From: Lepiota brunneoincarnata
Taxonomy: Eukaryota > Basidiomycota > Agaricomycetes > Agaricales > Agaricaceae
Length of the DNA stretch: 64,000 nt
NCBI GenBank assembly: GCA_023014365.1
Contig: JAEBUN010000018.1
Span: 558,001 to 622,000 of the forward strand
Direction of reading: 5' to 3'
Made by a program: the position numbers and the translations under genes. Positions 50,472 to 61,810 of the stretch are shown here, piece after piece. Within the stretch, counting starts at the first letter, position 1; every line of letters starts with the position of its first letter. Below the pieces are notes generated by a model that did not search any database, was not told where the DNA came from, and saw only the letters and a list, made by a program, of their open reading frames with translations.

Positions 50472-50699
50472 ATGTCATTGTTCCGGTGGTTGCTGTTCTG
50501 GTTCTCGCTGCCCTCAAACTTGTCCTTGAGCGCTCCCGTGGCTGTCCCTGATATCGACGATGACCGAGTGCCACTTGTCTTGTTCGGACGCGCACTCCCA
50601 GAATGCTTTAGCGTAACATGTAATTGGACATTCGCCAGGGCCAGGGGATCCTGCATTGGCAAGGCTAAAGCGAAAGACAAAATGACTTATGACGAGTAG
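50472..50699 (+). CDS. Small putative secreted protein, family copy 2
   Basis: From ATG 50472 (M-S-L-F-R-W-L-L-F-W-F-S-L-P) the 75-residue product has a hydrophobic leader, S-A-P-V-A-V-P, D-I-D-D-D and A-L-P-E, then a C-terminus with three Cys (C-F-S-V-T-C-N-W-T-F-A-R-A-R-G-S-C) shared with copy 3 but not copy 1. A one-base insertion relative to copy 1 in the leader makes the signal sequence read in another frame; a new ATG compensates. Function unknown. Confidence 0.4.
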   Translation: MSLFRWLLFWFSLPSNLSLSAPVAVPDIDDDRVPLVLFGRALPECFSVTCNWTFARARGSCIGKAKAKDKMTYDE

Positions 50700-51741
50700 C
50701 AAATATTTTCCAGAGGTTAGATCATGATAGAGACATTGTCGGTTGTAGCCAAGGAGCTCACCTTTTCATTGATTCAAGAGGGATCTCGTGGAGCACCTTG
50801 AGGACATTTCTCTCAAGAAGTAGAGAATAGCATTAAATTGATTAATTTGGAATCTACTTCCTAGTAAAATGTTTTGCTCTGAATCAGGCTCCGAGCGATT
50901 GTGAATTTATATTTTCTGTCGACTTGACCCGTTTGCGCTTGAACTCGACCTTAATCGATTAATCTTTGATGACCTCCGGCGATCATGGATGACTGAGCTC
51001 ATGTCCTGGGCGCTTTAGCAACACCACTCTCCACCATGTTTTCCTGTTTGCGGGTGCTTCGCAAGGCACAGAGATCCCTCTAGTGCCAATGATCTGGTAC
51101 GCAGGCGCTCGATGGTAGGAGGTTTTAGCTTTTACTGTATACCCGTTACACGAGACCAGGCCCTCCAGCAAACGCTCTAGCCGTGTTTAGCAGGTAAGTA
51201 ATATAGAATTCTCCGCTGGCCATTTGGCATCTGATGGACCCTGACACGATGTTGCTGCCTGCCCTCCAAGACAATTGATCATGTCCGCAAGGACATCGTC
51301 GTAAGATGATTTGGCATTCAAGTACCGTACCCAACATGCTTGGCCGTGCCAGGCTGTACGTTTTATTGCATTTCCTGAGAGCATTATCCGAGCCCCTGGG
51401 TACGCGGCGCGGATCAATTAACCCAATGTGAATGACCGAAAATGGCTTTTTACATTACCGAGTGAGAAGTTAGTAGATGGGTACCCCCCCCTTTGTCAAG
51501 CCCATGACTTCTTCATACGCCAACCACACAAGCCTCTGAGATCTAGTGGGGTCTCTGGGCCCCAAATACCGTTATAGTCTTTAGCGGTGGCTCACCGTTC
51601 AGCTCCTTTTCTGACATCAGAGGATCTGCGTTAGTGCAACGGATGCGAAGATTGTACCTGAACGTGCTTGTCTCCGCTCCCCACCCCAGGACCAATGCCG
51701 ATATTCGCACAATGCGTGGCCTGTTAACCGCTTCCAGCAGG
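50700..51741. other. Spacer and promoter of RSG gene copy 2
   Basis: Diverged copy of 40500-41296. No gene is supported in the first part. The last 200 bp match the promoters of the other two RSG genes, with TATAAAA at 51742. Confidence 0.45.
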
Positions 51742-51842
51742 TATAAAACGCACCCTCCAGGCACCAGGAAGGAACCCAGAAACCTCCCAAGTTTCTTCTC
51801 CTCATCGTACCAAAGCTTCTAAAGCCAAACTTAGCATCCATC

Positions 51843-52319
51843 ATGCAGATCCTCTCTTCTCTTGCGTTCATTGTCGTCACCTCTCTTCTTGCCATCACTG
51901 TTGTCTCTGCCCCGGCTCCGTTGGGCACCACGGACACGGCACTTGCGGCCCGAGGGCTTGAGGAGCGCGCCGCCGAGGCATACGCCATCGAAAGTCGCGG
52001 CCCAGGAGGCAGAGGCCGTGGGAAAGGCCGTGGAAGGGGCCGTGGTGGAAGGGGCCGCTCCCGCTCAAGGGGTTCTCGGTCCAGGTCCAGGTCTCGCTCA
52101 AGGGGCTCTAGGTCCAGGTCCAGGTCAAGGTCAAGGTCCAGGGGTTCAAGGTCAAGGTCAAGGTCAAGGTCTAGGTCCTGGTCCAGATCCAGGTCCCGGG
52201 GAGGAAACCGAAAGCCATACCGCCCTGGGTGAGTTTGCTCTGTCTCGTATTGAACAAAGGTGCTGATGAGGTGCTCCACCAGCAAGGGGCCGAAGCAGAA
52301 CGGGCCGAAGCGAAACTAA
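51843..52319 (+). CDS. Secreted Arg/Ser/Gly-rich protein, copy 2
   Basis: Exons 51843-52228 and 52283-52319, 140 residues. The layout is the same as copy 1: signal peptide, A-A-R-G-L-E-E-R spacer, RG block, RS block. The dibasic E-R-R of copies 1 and 3 is E-S-R here, so a Kex2-type site may be lost. The 54-nt intron starts GTGAGT, and the second exon encodes two N-G-P-K units. Conservation of frame, intron and promoter suggests all three copies are used. Confidence 0.75.
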
Positions 52320-52615
52320 AGTCACAAAGGGGGCTAGTCATTCGCGCCTTTTACGCTGATGATATCGTTGAAAATGGACATCATGAAACAATTTTTGTCT
52401 TTCAGAACGCATGTATGAATGTGTACCAGCTTGCTCACCTGTACTCCTGTGTCGTTTGTTTGTTGTAACGTTCTTTGTACCTTGGACTACAAATTTAGTT
52501 GTATCGGAATGCCTTGACTCTGCGACGCTTACTGTCAAGCTTCGACTAAGATTCATCGAAAGATGCAGTTAGATATTCAAGTTATAATACAAATTTATCC
52601 TCACCACTACTTCTT

Positions 52616-53470
52616 CTAATCAAACGGAACCGGTCTAATCCCGCGTCCTCCCAAACCCACTCCAGGTGTCGTCAAGTGCTCCCACCGTCCTGCCTTGGCC
52701 GCACCAAAAGCAGATGGCACAGGAATCCCACAACAGTCACCCCAGATCCCCATGTGCGCGCGCGTGCCCACGATGTAGGTCGTCTTGGCGAGAGTCGTTG
52801 GACGCTGGAGGAGTGGGGCCATCGTAGGGGAGGAGCAAGCCGAGGAGGAAATGTTGGACGATTGGGAGTCTGCCCGGGATCTCGGCGAGGTACATTTTAA
52901 TCATCCCAGAGTTAACCTTGTCCAGACACACGGCAGAGATATCGTCCAACATTGGAAGTGCCAGCGTAGGGATATAGCAAATATTAGTTCCTATTATGAT
53001 GTGCAGAGAGTGCAGTGTGGAGTTTACAGAATTGATAGACGCGATTTCCTCGCCATGTTTCCCCAAGCTTCGTTAAAGTATGTAGCGACCTCGGTAATGC
53101 TCTCCTTCGGCTGGCTATGGGGTGATGCACGAAGTTCGGGAGATACCTATAGCCTTGCATGTCGTCGTCTGCGTTGACTATGTTCAATTAGTAACTCACA
53201 CACCCCGTGGACCCTGCCATAGGATCCCGAACCCGGACACAGCGTCAACTGGAGGAGCATCCTTGCGGCATTCTCCCACTTGATCCAACACGCCGAGAAT
53301 GGCTTTCGCTCCCTGTAGTAGAAAGATCAGATAGATTAGAGTCAAGGCTCCCCCTACTTACCGGTGATTCCTCACATGGATCGCTGAGCTTGGCACCGAC
53401 AACGGCTTCATTGAGTGCCTCGACATACGAATCAATGTTCTTCTGCATCTGAGCACCATGAAAACAGCTG
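52616..53470 (-). pseudogene. PTPA relic, copy 4
   Basis: The minus strand carries Y-V-E-A-L-N-E-A-V-V-G-A-K-L-S-D-P-C-E-E-S-P (about 53370-53440), which matches the PTPA segment A-L-N-E-S-V, plus the C-terminal exon (C-C-G-I-P-V-P-S-A-F, ending R-P-V-P-F-D) at 52616-52740. It is the most informative copy for identifying the parent gene. The central part is missing. Confidence 0.65.
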
Positions 53471-54112
53471 TTCCTTTGTGAGGATGCACTTGCGAGTCGT
53501 GAGCCAAAGGGTGGTAACCCTAACCATAGTTTGTCGTCTGACTCGTACTTTATTCCAAGTGGACAAAAGATCGAGGGCTTGACAGGATCCTTGACCCGGC
53601 CTTTCTGGCTCCCTCTATTGTCTATCAGATGGCTGCTAACGCTATTTGTTGTCATGAGCCTCCAGGGTTGTTATGATTCTCTAATTCTTGGAGATTATTC
53701 TTGCAATCGCCGTGTCTGGCTGGTGAGTATCTACTTCCATCTACTACCAGAGGGCAAGGTGATTGGATATGAAAATCGATGAATGATTTCAAGTCACAAA
53801 TGTGGGAGTGAAACCAGCTTTCAAGCATTGTGACACACGTTGCCGTTCTTCACCTGCAGGTGCTTATCATGCTCAAGATGTAACCAAGTAGCATTAGGTG
53901 TCACCTTCGGCTCGCATGGTCAGGACTGCCACCGCATAACTTTTCTTTCTCTACTTTCCCAACCTCAATCGTGTCAGGATCGAGTACTTGAGTGCTCAGG
54001 TCAACCTGGTTTTCCACACACAGTTAACGAGATTTTCCAAGACACAGTTTGGATTATCGATGTCCAAGTTACATCCAACTCCGTTCGCTACCCCGGAGGC
54101 AAATTTTGGTCA
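53471..54112. other. Spacer between PTPA relic and hydrolase copy 2
   Basis: Its right part (about 53980-54110) repeats 43630-43750. About 53490-53970 has no counterpart in the first unit, and no gene is supported. Confidence 0.4.
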
Positions 54113-55361
54113 TTATGATGCGGCGGCAAAGGCCCGCGCAAGCGCAGCACCTGCATCAGATACAAGCATTTTTCCGGCAGTTAAGACACTGCTGACGAGT
54201 CAGGAAAGACAATAGATCACTCTGTCTTACTCACCCTGTATGCAGACGAAAGCGTCAGTTGGTGATATCAAGTAAAAATATCTGAAACACACCGTCCAGA
54301 ACAATGGCAAGGTGCATCGCACCCCGATAGAGATCGACCTCGACTTCAACCCCTTCTTTTCTCAACTTCTCACCGTACTGAATACCATCCTCTCTCAAGA
54401 CATCTATCTCACAAACGGCAATCCACGCCTTTGGTACTTTACGTACAAGCTCTGCAGGCGCAAAGGCCGGCGAGGCATCCCACTTGGTCCAGTCTTCTTC
54501 ATTTGGGAGGTAGTTGCACCTGAACCAAAGCATTTGAGCAGGGGTCAAGAACGGAGCGTGCTGGGTTTCCGCCCAGAGGTCATTGACCGAGGCCGTATTG
54601 TTCGTCGCTGGGACAACGAGCATCTGAAAAATCAGGGGAATATTATTTTCCACGGCCTTCAGAGCCAGAACTGCTGCAAGGTTACCGCCACTGTAATACT
54701 ATATAAGGTTTATGGAGTCCCTAGCTGGACGCTTATGGATAACCTTGACAAACCACCGACAGCAATACGAGCGGGATTAATAGATATCTTGTTTGGGCCT
54801 TCGCTGATCACCCATTCCAGCGCTTCCACTGCTTCTTCCACTGCAGCCGGGTACGGGTTTTCTGGTGCAAGCCGGTAGTCGACAGAGACCACAACACAGC
54901 TAGCAGCTAAACGGAAGGTAAGCAGCGGGTGAAGGACGTTATGGTATGGCACTAACCAGTAACCATGCGGGTGATGAACGACGTCTCAGCGCTGAAGTCC
55001 CCCAGTGTCCACCCACCCGGAATTGGATGTAAACAAGCAAGCAGTTGAGCGGCATATTAGGCACAGACTGACCACCATGGAACCAAACAAGGACTGGCCA
55101 TCCCCCCGCTGGATGGGCTCCTTTCGGTGTGAAGACACGGACTTTTATTTTCGACAGACTGTAATCCTCGGTATTGCCAATACCCAACGGTTCTGAGGAC
55201 CCGATGCGCGGGGGGGCCAAACGGTAGTTCGGATCCCAAGGAAGGAGCTCGAGTGGGACGACGTTTAAGAAATGAGTATTGTGGAAGGTTATATATTCTG
55301 GGTCGAGCTTATCAATGACGGAAGGGTGAATCGAGTTGTCGTATTTGATATCAGAGGTCAT
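54113..55361 (-). pseudogene. HSL-type alpha/beta hydrolase, copy 2
   Basis: The exon order is as in copy 1, with Y-R-L-A-P-E-N, G-L-S-S-G-G across intron 3 (GT donor intact), C-E-I-D-V-L and Y-R-G-A-M-H. The start (55361) and N-terminus are conserved. The acceptor of intron 1, TAG in copy 1, is CGG here, so H-G-G / G-W can no longer be joined by normal splicing. Unless a cryptic acceptor is used the product is truncated before the catalytic Ser. I therefore call it a probable pseudogene, recent because the remaining coding sequence is intact. Confidence 0.65.
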
Positions 55362-56412
55362 GGTCGATTGTCACCAAGCGTATCCTTGCTTTGCAGGTAA
55401 TGCACGATTTTCGATGCGGCCCGCTTGTCTGAGTGGGAATAAAATACTCCAGCCTAGAATAACGATCTACCTGTGACGTAGCCTTGAAGGAGTTGAGTGG
55501 GCGCAATATTACTAGAAACAGTCTGCTCTTCCGGTTGTCCAAGCCCAAATGGATAAAGCGTGCTGCACGGACTATTGGTCTGTTACACACCTGTTTTTAG
55601 CACTTCGGATGAACGAAATCCAGCTAAATTTGGGTACAAGCCCACTTTTCAGCTTGATTCTCTTTTTTATCGACAACTTGTTACCACTCCAGTCCACATC
55701 CGGGACCTGTCAGGGACCATTACACACTGTACAAAGGATCCAGCGGATTTTGGGAGCGAAGCGGAATCATAGGTATACTCGAAACTTTAGTGTAGATACC
55801 ATAAGGCAATCAAACAACCCTTGACCGGTTCTCCGAGTGTATCTCAAGAGAGGGTGGTCAGACCTTCAGAGACCATTGGGTTCGGTTCCAGGCGGGCCCT
55901 TCCAGAACTTGAGATTGTCTGATATCTGGCTTCATTATGATAAGAAAACACCTCTGAACGCCTTTTTGTGCCCGATCAAAGAAACATCTGACCGAGAACC
56001 TCCAAGTCCGGCGCTTCCACACTGGACAATAACGACTCTCACAGCATCTGAGACTGAATGGGGGTATTCTCGCTATGACGTCACAGTTGGTTCTGATGGA
56101 CTGTTGTGTGGGTATGTGTGTACGAGCAAATGGAAGACGATTTGAGTTTCATTCGATGTTTGTTGGGGAACAATTGGATGAGAGGGAAAAGAACACGAGA
56201 GGATTTCCCTAGTTCGTAGCTCGGCTGGCCACGGCATTGGAGCAATCGTGATGGGTGCCCTTGTTGTGGTATTCATCCGACCACGGCAACTCCCTTGTGT
56301 TTGCCTCTGCCCGCTCGCTCACTCGCAGCAAGCGGCACTCAAGCTTCGACCACGATTCATCGAAAGATACAGTTAGATTCAACTTACAGTACAATTTTAT
56401 CCACTACTTCTT
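55362..56412. other. Hydrolase copy 2 upstream region and duplicated relic
   Basis: About 55835-56412 aligns with 37690-38263 almost throughout and with 45590-45850 in part. No gene is supported. Confidence 0.45.
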
Positions 56413-56550
56413 CTAATCAAACGGAACAGGTCTAATCCCAGGTCCCCTCAAACTCACTCCAGGTGCCTTCAACTACTCCTGCTGTCCTGCCCTGGCCACA
56501 CCAAAACCAGATGGCACAGGCATCCCACAACAGTCACCCCACCCCACCCA
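56413..56550 (-). pseudogene. PTPA relic, copy 5 (last exon only)
   Basis: Only the C-terminal exon remains (C-C-G-M-P-V-P-S-G-F words), directly followed by the unassigned relic that elsewhere lies beyond the N-side exon, so the intervening 400-500 bp were deleted. Confidence 0.5.
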
Positions 56551-57132
56551 GATCCCCATGTGCATGTGCGAGCCCACGATGTGGGTCGCCTTTCCGGGAA
56601 TCATTGGACACTTGAGGAGCGCTAACATCGAGGAGGTGCTTTTGTCGCATGGATATCCCCCAGTCAGATGCCATATCGAAAGTCGCGCCAGATGTCGGTG
56701 CATCAGGGACATTCCTGACGACGCGTCCAGGGGGTTTGTGAGTCCCAATTTATTTGCAGGTGATGCGAGGGTTAGATGTCCGCGAATAGGGTACGATTGT
56801 TCTTTTATTCTGGGGTATTTGGGAAGAGGCAGAGTCCCACAACAGCGGAGAGAAGGGCACTGGCCCGGTCCCTAAGACGTGGGCTTCCACGTGCCTTGCT
56901 TTTGCAGCACGCCCCTCTCTCGAAAAGAAGGTGCAAGTGGGGGTCAGGCAGCAAAAGCAATGGTAAGCCGAGCCAAGAGCCAGCAAGTACTAGCGAATGC
57001 TTGAGCCTGAATCCTACCTCAGGGTTATAGTAAGCGGTGAGTGCCCAGGAATATATACCAATATTATATAAGGATAAATTGTGAGTGGGAGAGAACGCCA
57101 CACGAGATAGACGATGTACATGCTAAGCAAGC

Positions 57133-57432
57133 ATGGAATACATGAAGGTGGACGTGGCAGAGGCATGGGTGGGATGTTGTGCTCAGCGGAGAGCCTATCC
57201 ACCTACGTCATTGTCCCAATGCTTGTCGTTCTCCTCATTCTCGCTGCCCCTCAACTTGTCCTTGAGCGCTCCCTTGGCTGTCCCTGTTACCGACGATGAC
57301 CAAGTGCCACTTGTCTTGTTCGGACTGGCACTCCCAGAATGCCTTAGCGTAGCACGTAGTTGGACATTTGCCAGGGCCAGGGGATCCTGCATTGACAAGG
57401 CTGAAGCGAAAGGCAATAAATATGACGAGTAG
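57133..57432 (+). CDS. Small putative secreted protein, family copy 3
   Basis: 99 codons from ATG 57133. The C-terminal half matches copy 2 (S-A-P-L-A-V-P, L-V-L-F-G-L-A-L-P-E-C, A-R-A-R-G-S-C). A one-base insertion relative to copy 1 shifts the hydrophobic leader out of frame, and no nearby ATG gives a clean signal peptide. It may be non-functional or start differently. Confidence 0.35.
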   Translation: MEYMKVDVAEAWVGCCAQRRAYPPTSLSQCLSFSSFSLPLNLSLSAPLAVPVTDDDQVPLVLFGLALPECLSVARSWTFARARGSCIDKAEAKGNKYDE

Positions 57433-58439
57433 CAAATATTTTCCAGAGGTTAGATCATGATAGAGACATTGTCGGTTGTAGCCAAATAGCTCACCTTTTC
57501 ATTGATTCTGCGAGGATCTCGGTGAGTGCCTTAAGGACACTCCTCTCAAGAAGTAGAGAATAGCATTAAATTGATTAATTTGGAATATACTTTCTGGTGA
57601 AATGTTTTGCTCTCAATCAGGCTCCGAGCGATTGGGAATTTATGTTTTCTTTCAAATTGTCACGCTCGAGTCACATGATGACCCCGTTTGCGCCTTAGTC
57701 TTTGATGACCTCCGGCGTTCAAACGTTCATACATGGCTATGTTCGTGTCCTGGGCTTTAGCGACACCACTCTCCACCGCGTTTTCCTGTCTGCGAGTGCT
57801 TCTCAAGGCACAGAGATCCTTCTAGTGCCAATGATCTGGTACGCAGGCGCTCGATGGTAGGAGGTTTTAGCTTTTACTGTATACCTGTTACACGAGACCA
57901 GTCCCTCCAGCAAACGCTCTAACCGTGTTTGGCACGTAAGTAATATAGAGTTCTCCGCTGGCCATTTTGCATCTGATGGAGGCTGACACGATGTTTTAAT
58001 CTTTCGCTGCCTCCCTCCAAGGCAATTGATCCTGTCCGCAAAGTCATCTTCGTAATATGACTCGGCACTCAAGTATCACACCCCAACATGCTTGGCCGTG
58101 CGAGGCTGTACGTTGTACTGTATTTCATGAGAGCATCATCCGAGTCACCCGGCAACGCAACACATCCCAACTAACGTCTTGTAAATGACCGAAATGGGCT
58201 TTTTACATTACCGAGGGAGAGGTTAGTGAACGAATATCCCCCATCACGTCTTCATACGCAGACTTTCGAGATCCGGTGAGGTCTCTGGGCTCCTGATACC
58301 GTTTTAGTCTTTAGCGGTGGCTCACCGTCTAGCTCCTTTTCTGACATCTGTACCTGGACATGCTTGGCAACCCGCTCCCCACCCCAAACCAATATTGGTA
58401 TTTTGCAAAGTGCGTGGCCTGTTTAACGCTTCCAGCCGA
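57433..58439. other. Spacer and promoter of RSG gene copy 3
   Basis: Third copy of the relic at 40500 and 50990, then the conserved RSG promoter. No gene is supported. Confidence 0.45.
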
Positions 58440-58539
58440 TATAAAACGCACCCTCCAAGCACCAGGATAGAACCCAGAAACCTCTAAAGTTTCTTCTCTC
58501 AGCGCACCAAAGCTTCTAAAGCTAGGTTGAGCATCCATC

Positions 58540-59003
58540 ATGCAGATCCTCTCTTCTCTTGCGTTCCTTGTTGTCACCTCTCTTCTCGCCATCACCGTTG
58601 TCGCTGCCCCGGCTCCGGTAGGCACCGCGGACACGGCAGTTGCGGCCCGAGGGATTGAGGAGCGCGCCGCCGAGGCATACGCCATCGAACGTCGCGGCCC
58701 AGGAGGCAGAGGCCGTGGAGGAGGCCGTGGAAGGGGCCGTGGAAGGGGCCGTGGAAGGGGCCGCGGAAGGGGCCGCTCCCGCTCAAGGGGTTCTCGGTCC
58801 AGGTCCAGGTCTCGCTCGAGGGGCGACAGGTCTAGGTCCAGATCCAGGTCCAGGGGCGGCAGGTCGAGGTCGAGGTCAAGGTCAAGGTCGAGGTCAAGGG
58901 GAGGCAACCGAAAGCCAGGACGCCCTGGGTAAGTTTTCTCTGTCTCGTATTGAACAAGGTGTTGATGAGGTGCTCCAACAGCAACGGGCCGAAACGAAAC
59001 TAA
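58540..59003 (+). CDS. Secreted Arg/Ser/Gly-rich protein, copy 3
   Basis: Exons 58540-58928 and 58982-59003, 136 residues. The RG block is expanded (repeated G-R-G-R) and the RS block shortened relative to copy 1. The 53-nt intron starts GTAAGT where the others have GTGAGT. The change turns the in-frame TGA into TAA but keeps a good donor, which supports splicing rather than termination at this point. The second exon encodes one G-P-K-R-N unit. TATA box at 58440. Confidence 0.75.
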
Positions 59004-59352
59004 AGTCAAAGGGGGCTAGTCATTCGCGCCCTTTACGCCCATGATATCGTTGGAAATGGCTATTGTGAATCATGAAATAATTTTGTCTTTCAGAACGCAT
59101 TATGAATGTGTACCAGCTTGCTTACCTGTTCTCCTGTGTCGCTTGTTTGTTGTAAAGTTTTTTGTACCTTGGATTGCAAATTTGCTTGTATCGGAATGAT
59201 ATGGACCTAGCCTTTATTCCGGGAACAATCAACTTCAATTTCTTCCCAACAGTCCCTAGGACATATCGATCACAGTACACCACATTTAAAGTACAAATGT
59301 CAATTGGTAATATGTGAGCCAGGCGGGTTATTGCACCTGCCGACTGGGTCAA

Positions 59353-59565
59353 TTAGAGACAGCAGCGCTGACCATCCAAGCAAGGGTAGACATCATCGAT
59401 CCAAACCGGGCGAAAGGGGAAAGGACAACTTTGGCCCGAATCAACACAGCGAAACCCCCGAGGGCCAGCTTGATCGCCACAAGATAAGGCGTAGCCGCCA
59501 GTCGCACCGTAGGTCATAGCAACCACGAGAATGGTGAGCGTATTGGAGATGAGATTGAGCTTCAT
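59353..59565 (-). CDS. Six-cysteine small secreted protein, copy 2
   Basis: 70 residues with a signal peptide (M-K-L-N-L-I-S-N-T-L-T-I-L) and a mature part L-S-C-G-D-Q-A-G-P-R-G-F-R-C...C-C-L with all six Cys kept. It is more diverged from copies 1 and 3 than they are from each other, mostly in the middle loop (Q-S-C-P-F-P-F). The upstream region holds one 110-bp repeat (59757-59870). Confidence 0.7.
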   Translation of the reverse strand: MKLNLISNTLTILVVAMTYGATGGYALSCGDQAGPRGFRCVDSGQSCPFPFRPVWIDDVYPCLDGQRCCL

Positions 59566-61159
59566 TGTAACCCTGCATCGTTGAACCGCCAGGGATCAGT
59601 AAGGAATACTTGATCAAGAAGACAAAAAGTTGCATACAGGAAAGAATTCGAGGTGAATCTGACCGCGGTACTGTCGAACTTCAGGCCATAATCTTCTTTT
59701 ATACATCATACCTAAGAGCAGCCCCTTCCAACTTGAGCGGAATCGATCCCAACAAGGGGGGTGAAACATCTTTCTGTGATGAAAGCGCAGCAGCCTCCAA
59801 TCCATCCCGCATCGGTGAGTCATGACAAGTTAGATGATTACACTTATGTTGGGGCGTTCACGAACATCAATTGCCGATTAGTTTTGGAGCGGACTTTGAG
59901 TAACGAATCTTGATATCTCCATTTTCTTCAGACTTTGCCTGCAATGGCTTAGCGATGATAGGTATCGCACGCATACTCTTGATATTGCACAATGCATAAT
60001 ATCACCCCCTTGCGACAACACAACCTCTCCCCGCACGCGCTTGTTTTTGTGCCCCTCATTGTCCAGCGAGTCTCAGCTATAGAGCCATCATGTACGCAAA
60101 GATACATAGGCGCGACGTCCAAGTGAGCTCCCACCCGTGGATCATCCCCCGGAGGGGTCTAATGGAGAGCATTGCGAGGGTGATAGGGTATTGGTCGAGA
60201 TAACGTCCTGCGCATCATCACCGTCCTTGACATGCAGATCCATGTGAGGGGGAATCGAACCATGCCCTGTCTTGCTTGAGGATCCCAGAACGTGCGTCTC
60301 CCAGAGCTTGGTGACCCAACACAACCATGATGCACGAGGGCTTCACCCAGAACTACAATACCCAACAGAATACATCAACATCTCACATGTTTTGAGCGCT
60401 GGTGGCAGGTACGAGGCGGCGATGTGGGTCATAAAACAGAAGCGCACACCTAAAAGTCTCCTCAATCTTTGCATAGAAGGACGTTCTGCATGAGCGTGGT
60501 CATGACTGCTGCGCGATGCTCCTCTGATGAACGCTGATTGACGGACATCTGCGGCGTTGAGATCAGAGGCACATCGACCCCTAAGCTGTTGAGTATGAGG
60601 GGGTAACGGGCGACACTCACTGAGCCATTTTCCATCACCCTCTGTCCTGTCGACCTCTACTGCCACATTGAATCGCGCGCGAACAAGTTCTGGGCCCGTA
60701 CTGCATAACAATATTATGCGTCGGGGCAAGCGAGCAAATAAACAAAAACAGAGGAGCCCATCGAGTACTTTAAAACGTTCTTGTCCAAATTATTGAGGCC
60801 CCCTCCCGTAACAATTGTTAGTGCTCAGGTCCTACCTCCGGACTTTCTGGGCCGAGTCCTTACACATACTCACTTGGACGAGGGTAAAGGGGAGGAGAAT
60901 GCGAAAGTTATTCTTTGGAAGTTGGCAATGGACATTCGACATTTTGTGCTGATTTGCACATCCTATGCTCAAGCCTAAGTGAGTAGGCAACTACCCTGCG
61001 CGATAGGGCCTGGATCATTGTGTTTCAAACAACTAACTTGAGTTTTCTCCCAATAATTCTTGGCACGTATCAATCACTGCACATGCATTTGATTTCGATG
61101 TACAAACGATAATATTCCAGCCAAGATCCGTATTTTATTACACCCTCCTACCGGATCAG
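59566..61159. other. SSP promoter region, spacer and Tc1 empty site
   Basis: It holds a 110-bp repeat (59757-59870). The empty paralogous target of the Tc1 element, ACACATACT-CACTTGGACG, is at about 60862-60880. Minus-strand frames at 60142-60365 and 60343-60729 (128 codons) have no features I can name. Confidence 0.45.
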
Positions 61160-61375
61160 TTAGAGGCAACAGCGCTGGTCACCCGAGCACGGAGAAAGGT
61201 CTTCGATAAAAGCTTGGCGAAAGCCTGGAGGGCAGGGGACCCCAGGGCTGCTGATACAACGAACCCCCCGAGGGCCAGCTAGTTCACCGCAGGATAAGGC
61301 GTAGGTGCTAGCTGCGCCATAGATTATAGCGACCACGAGAACGGTGAGCGCGTTAGGGACGGGATTGAACTTCAT
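61160..61375 (-). CDS. Six-cysteine small secreted protein, copy 3
   Basis: 71 residues, very close to copy 1 (M-K-F-N-P-V-P-N-A-L-T-V-L leader, A-G-P-R-G-V-R-C, Q-R-C-C-L). A TATAAA-like box on the minus strand lies about 130 bp upstream, and two 110-bp repeats are further upstream (61538-61810). The block 61000-62420 is a copy of about 47560-49050 without the transposon. Confidence 0.7.
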   Translation of the reverse strand: MKFNPVPNALTVLVVAIIYGAASTYALSCGELAGPRGVRCISSPGVPCPPGFRQAFIEDLSPCSGDQRCCL

Positions 61376-61537
61376 TGTAACCTGCGTCTGTGTGCCACCA
61401 GGGTCAGTAAAGAAGAGTCAATCCAAAGACGAAAGGTTGCATACGGAAAAGAGTTGAACGTAAATCTGACGGTTGTAGTCTGGAGGTCTTTAGACCAGAA
61501 TCTTCCTTTATAACTTGGGGTGAGGCAGAATAGGTCT

Positions 61538-61810
61538 TAACGAGGCGGTGAAACATCTTGAAAACCGCAGCAACCTCCAATCCGCCCAGCATAAGCCATG
61601 TCTTATTAGATGATTATACTTACGTTGAAGCATTTAGGGATATCAATTGTTACTTGGAGTCTTGACATCTCCGAAATAGAATTGATCCTAACGTAGTCAA
61701 GCATCCCTTGGGGATAAAGACCGAGGCAACCCTAAGTCCGTCCCGCATCAATGAGCCAGAGCTTATTAGATGATCCGACTTATGTAGGTTAGTGGCGTTC
61801 ACGAACATTA
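61538..61810 (-). repeat. Paired 110-bp repeats upstream of SSP copy 3
   Basis: Two copies (61538-61640, 61690-61810) match 48181-48300 and 48355-48470 in order and spacing. Confidence 0.55.

Noticed and set aside
60200..60340. T-arm-like GGTTCGATTCC on the minus strand at about 60250, and a similar word at 45662
   Set aside because: No acceptor, D or anticodon stems can be paired around either; the second one is altered in its duplicate at about 55882. Not tRNA genes.
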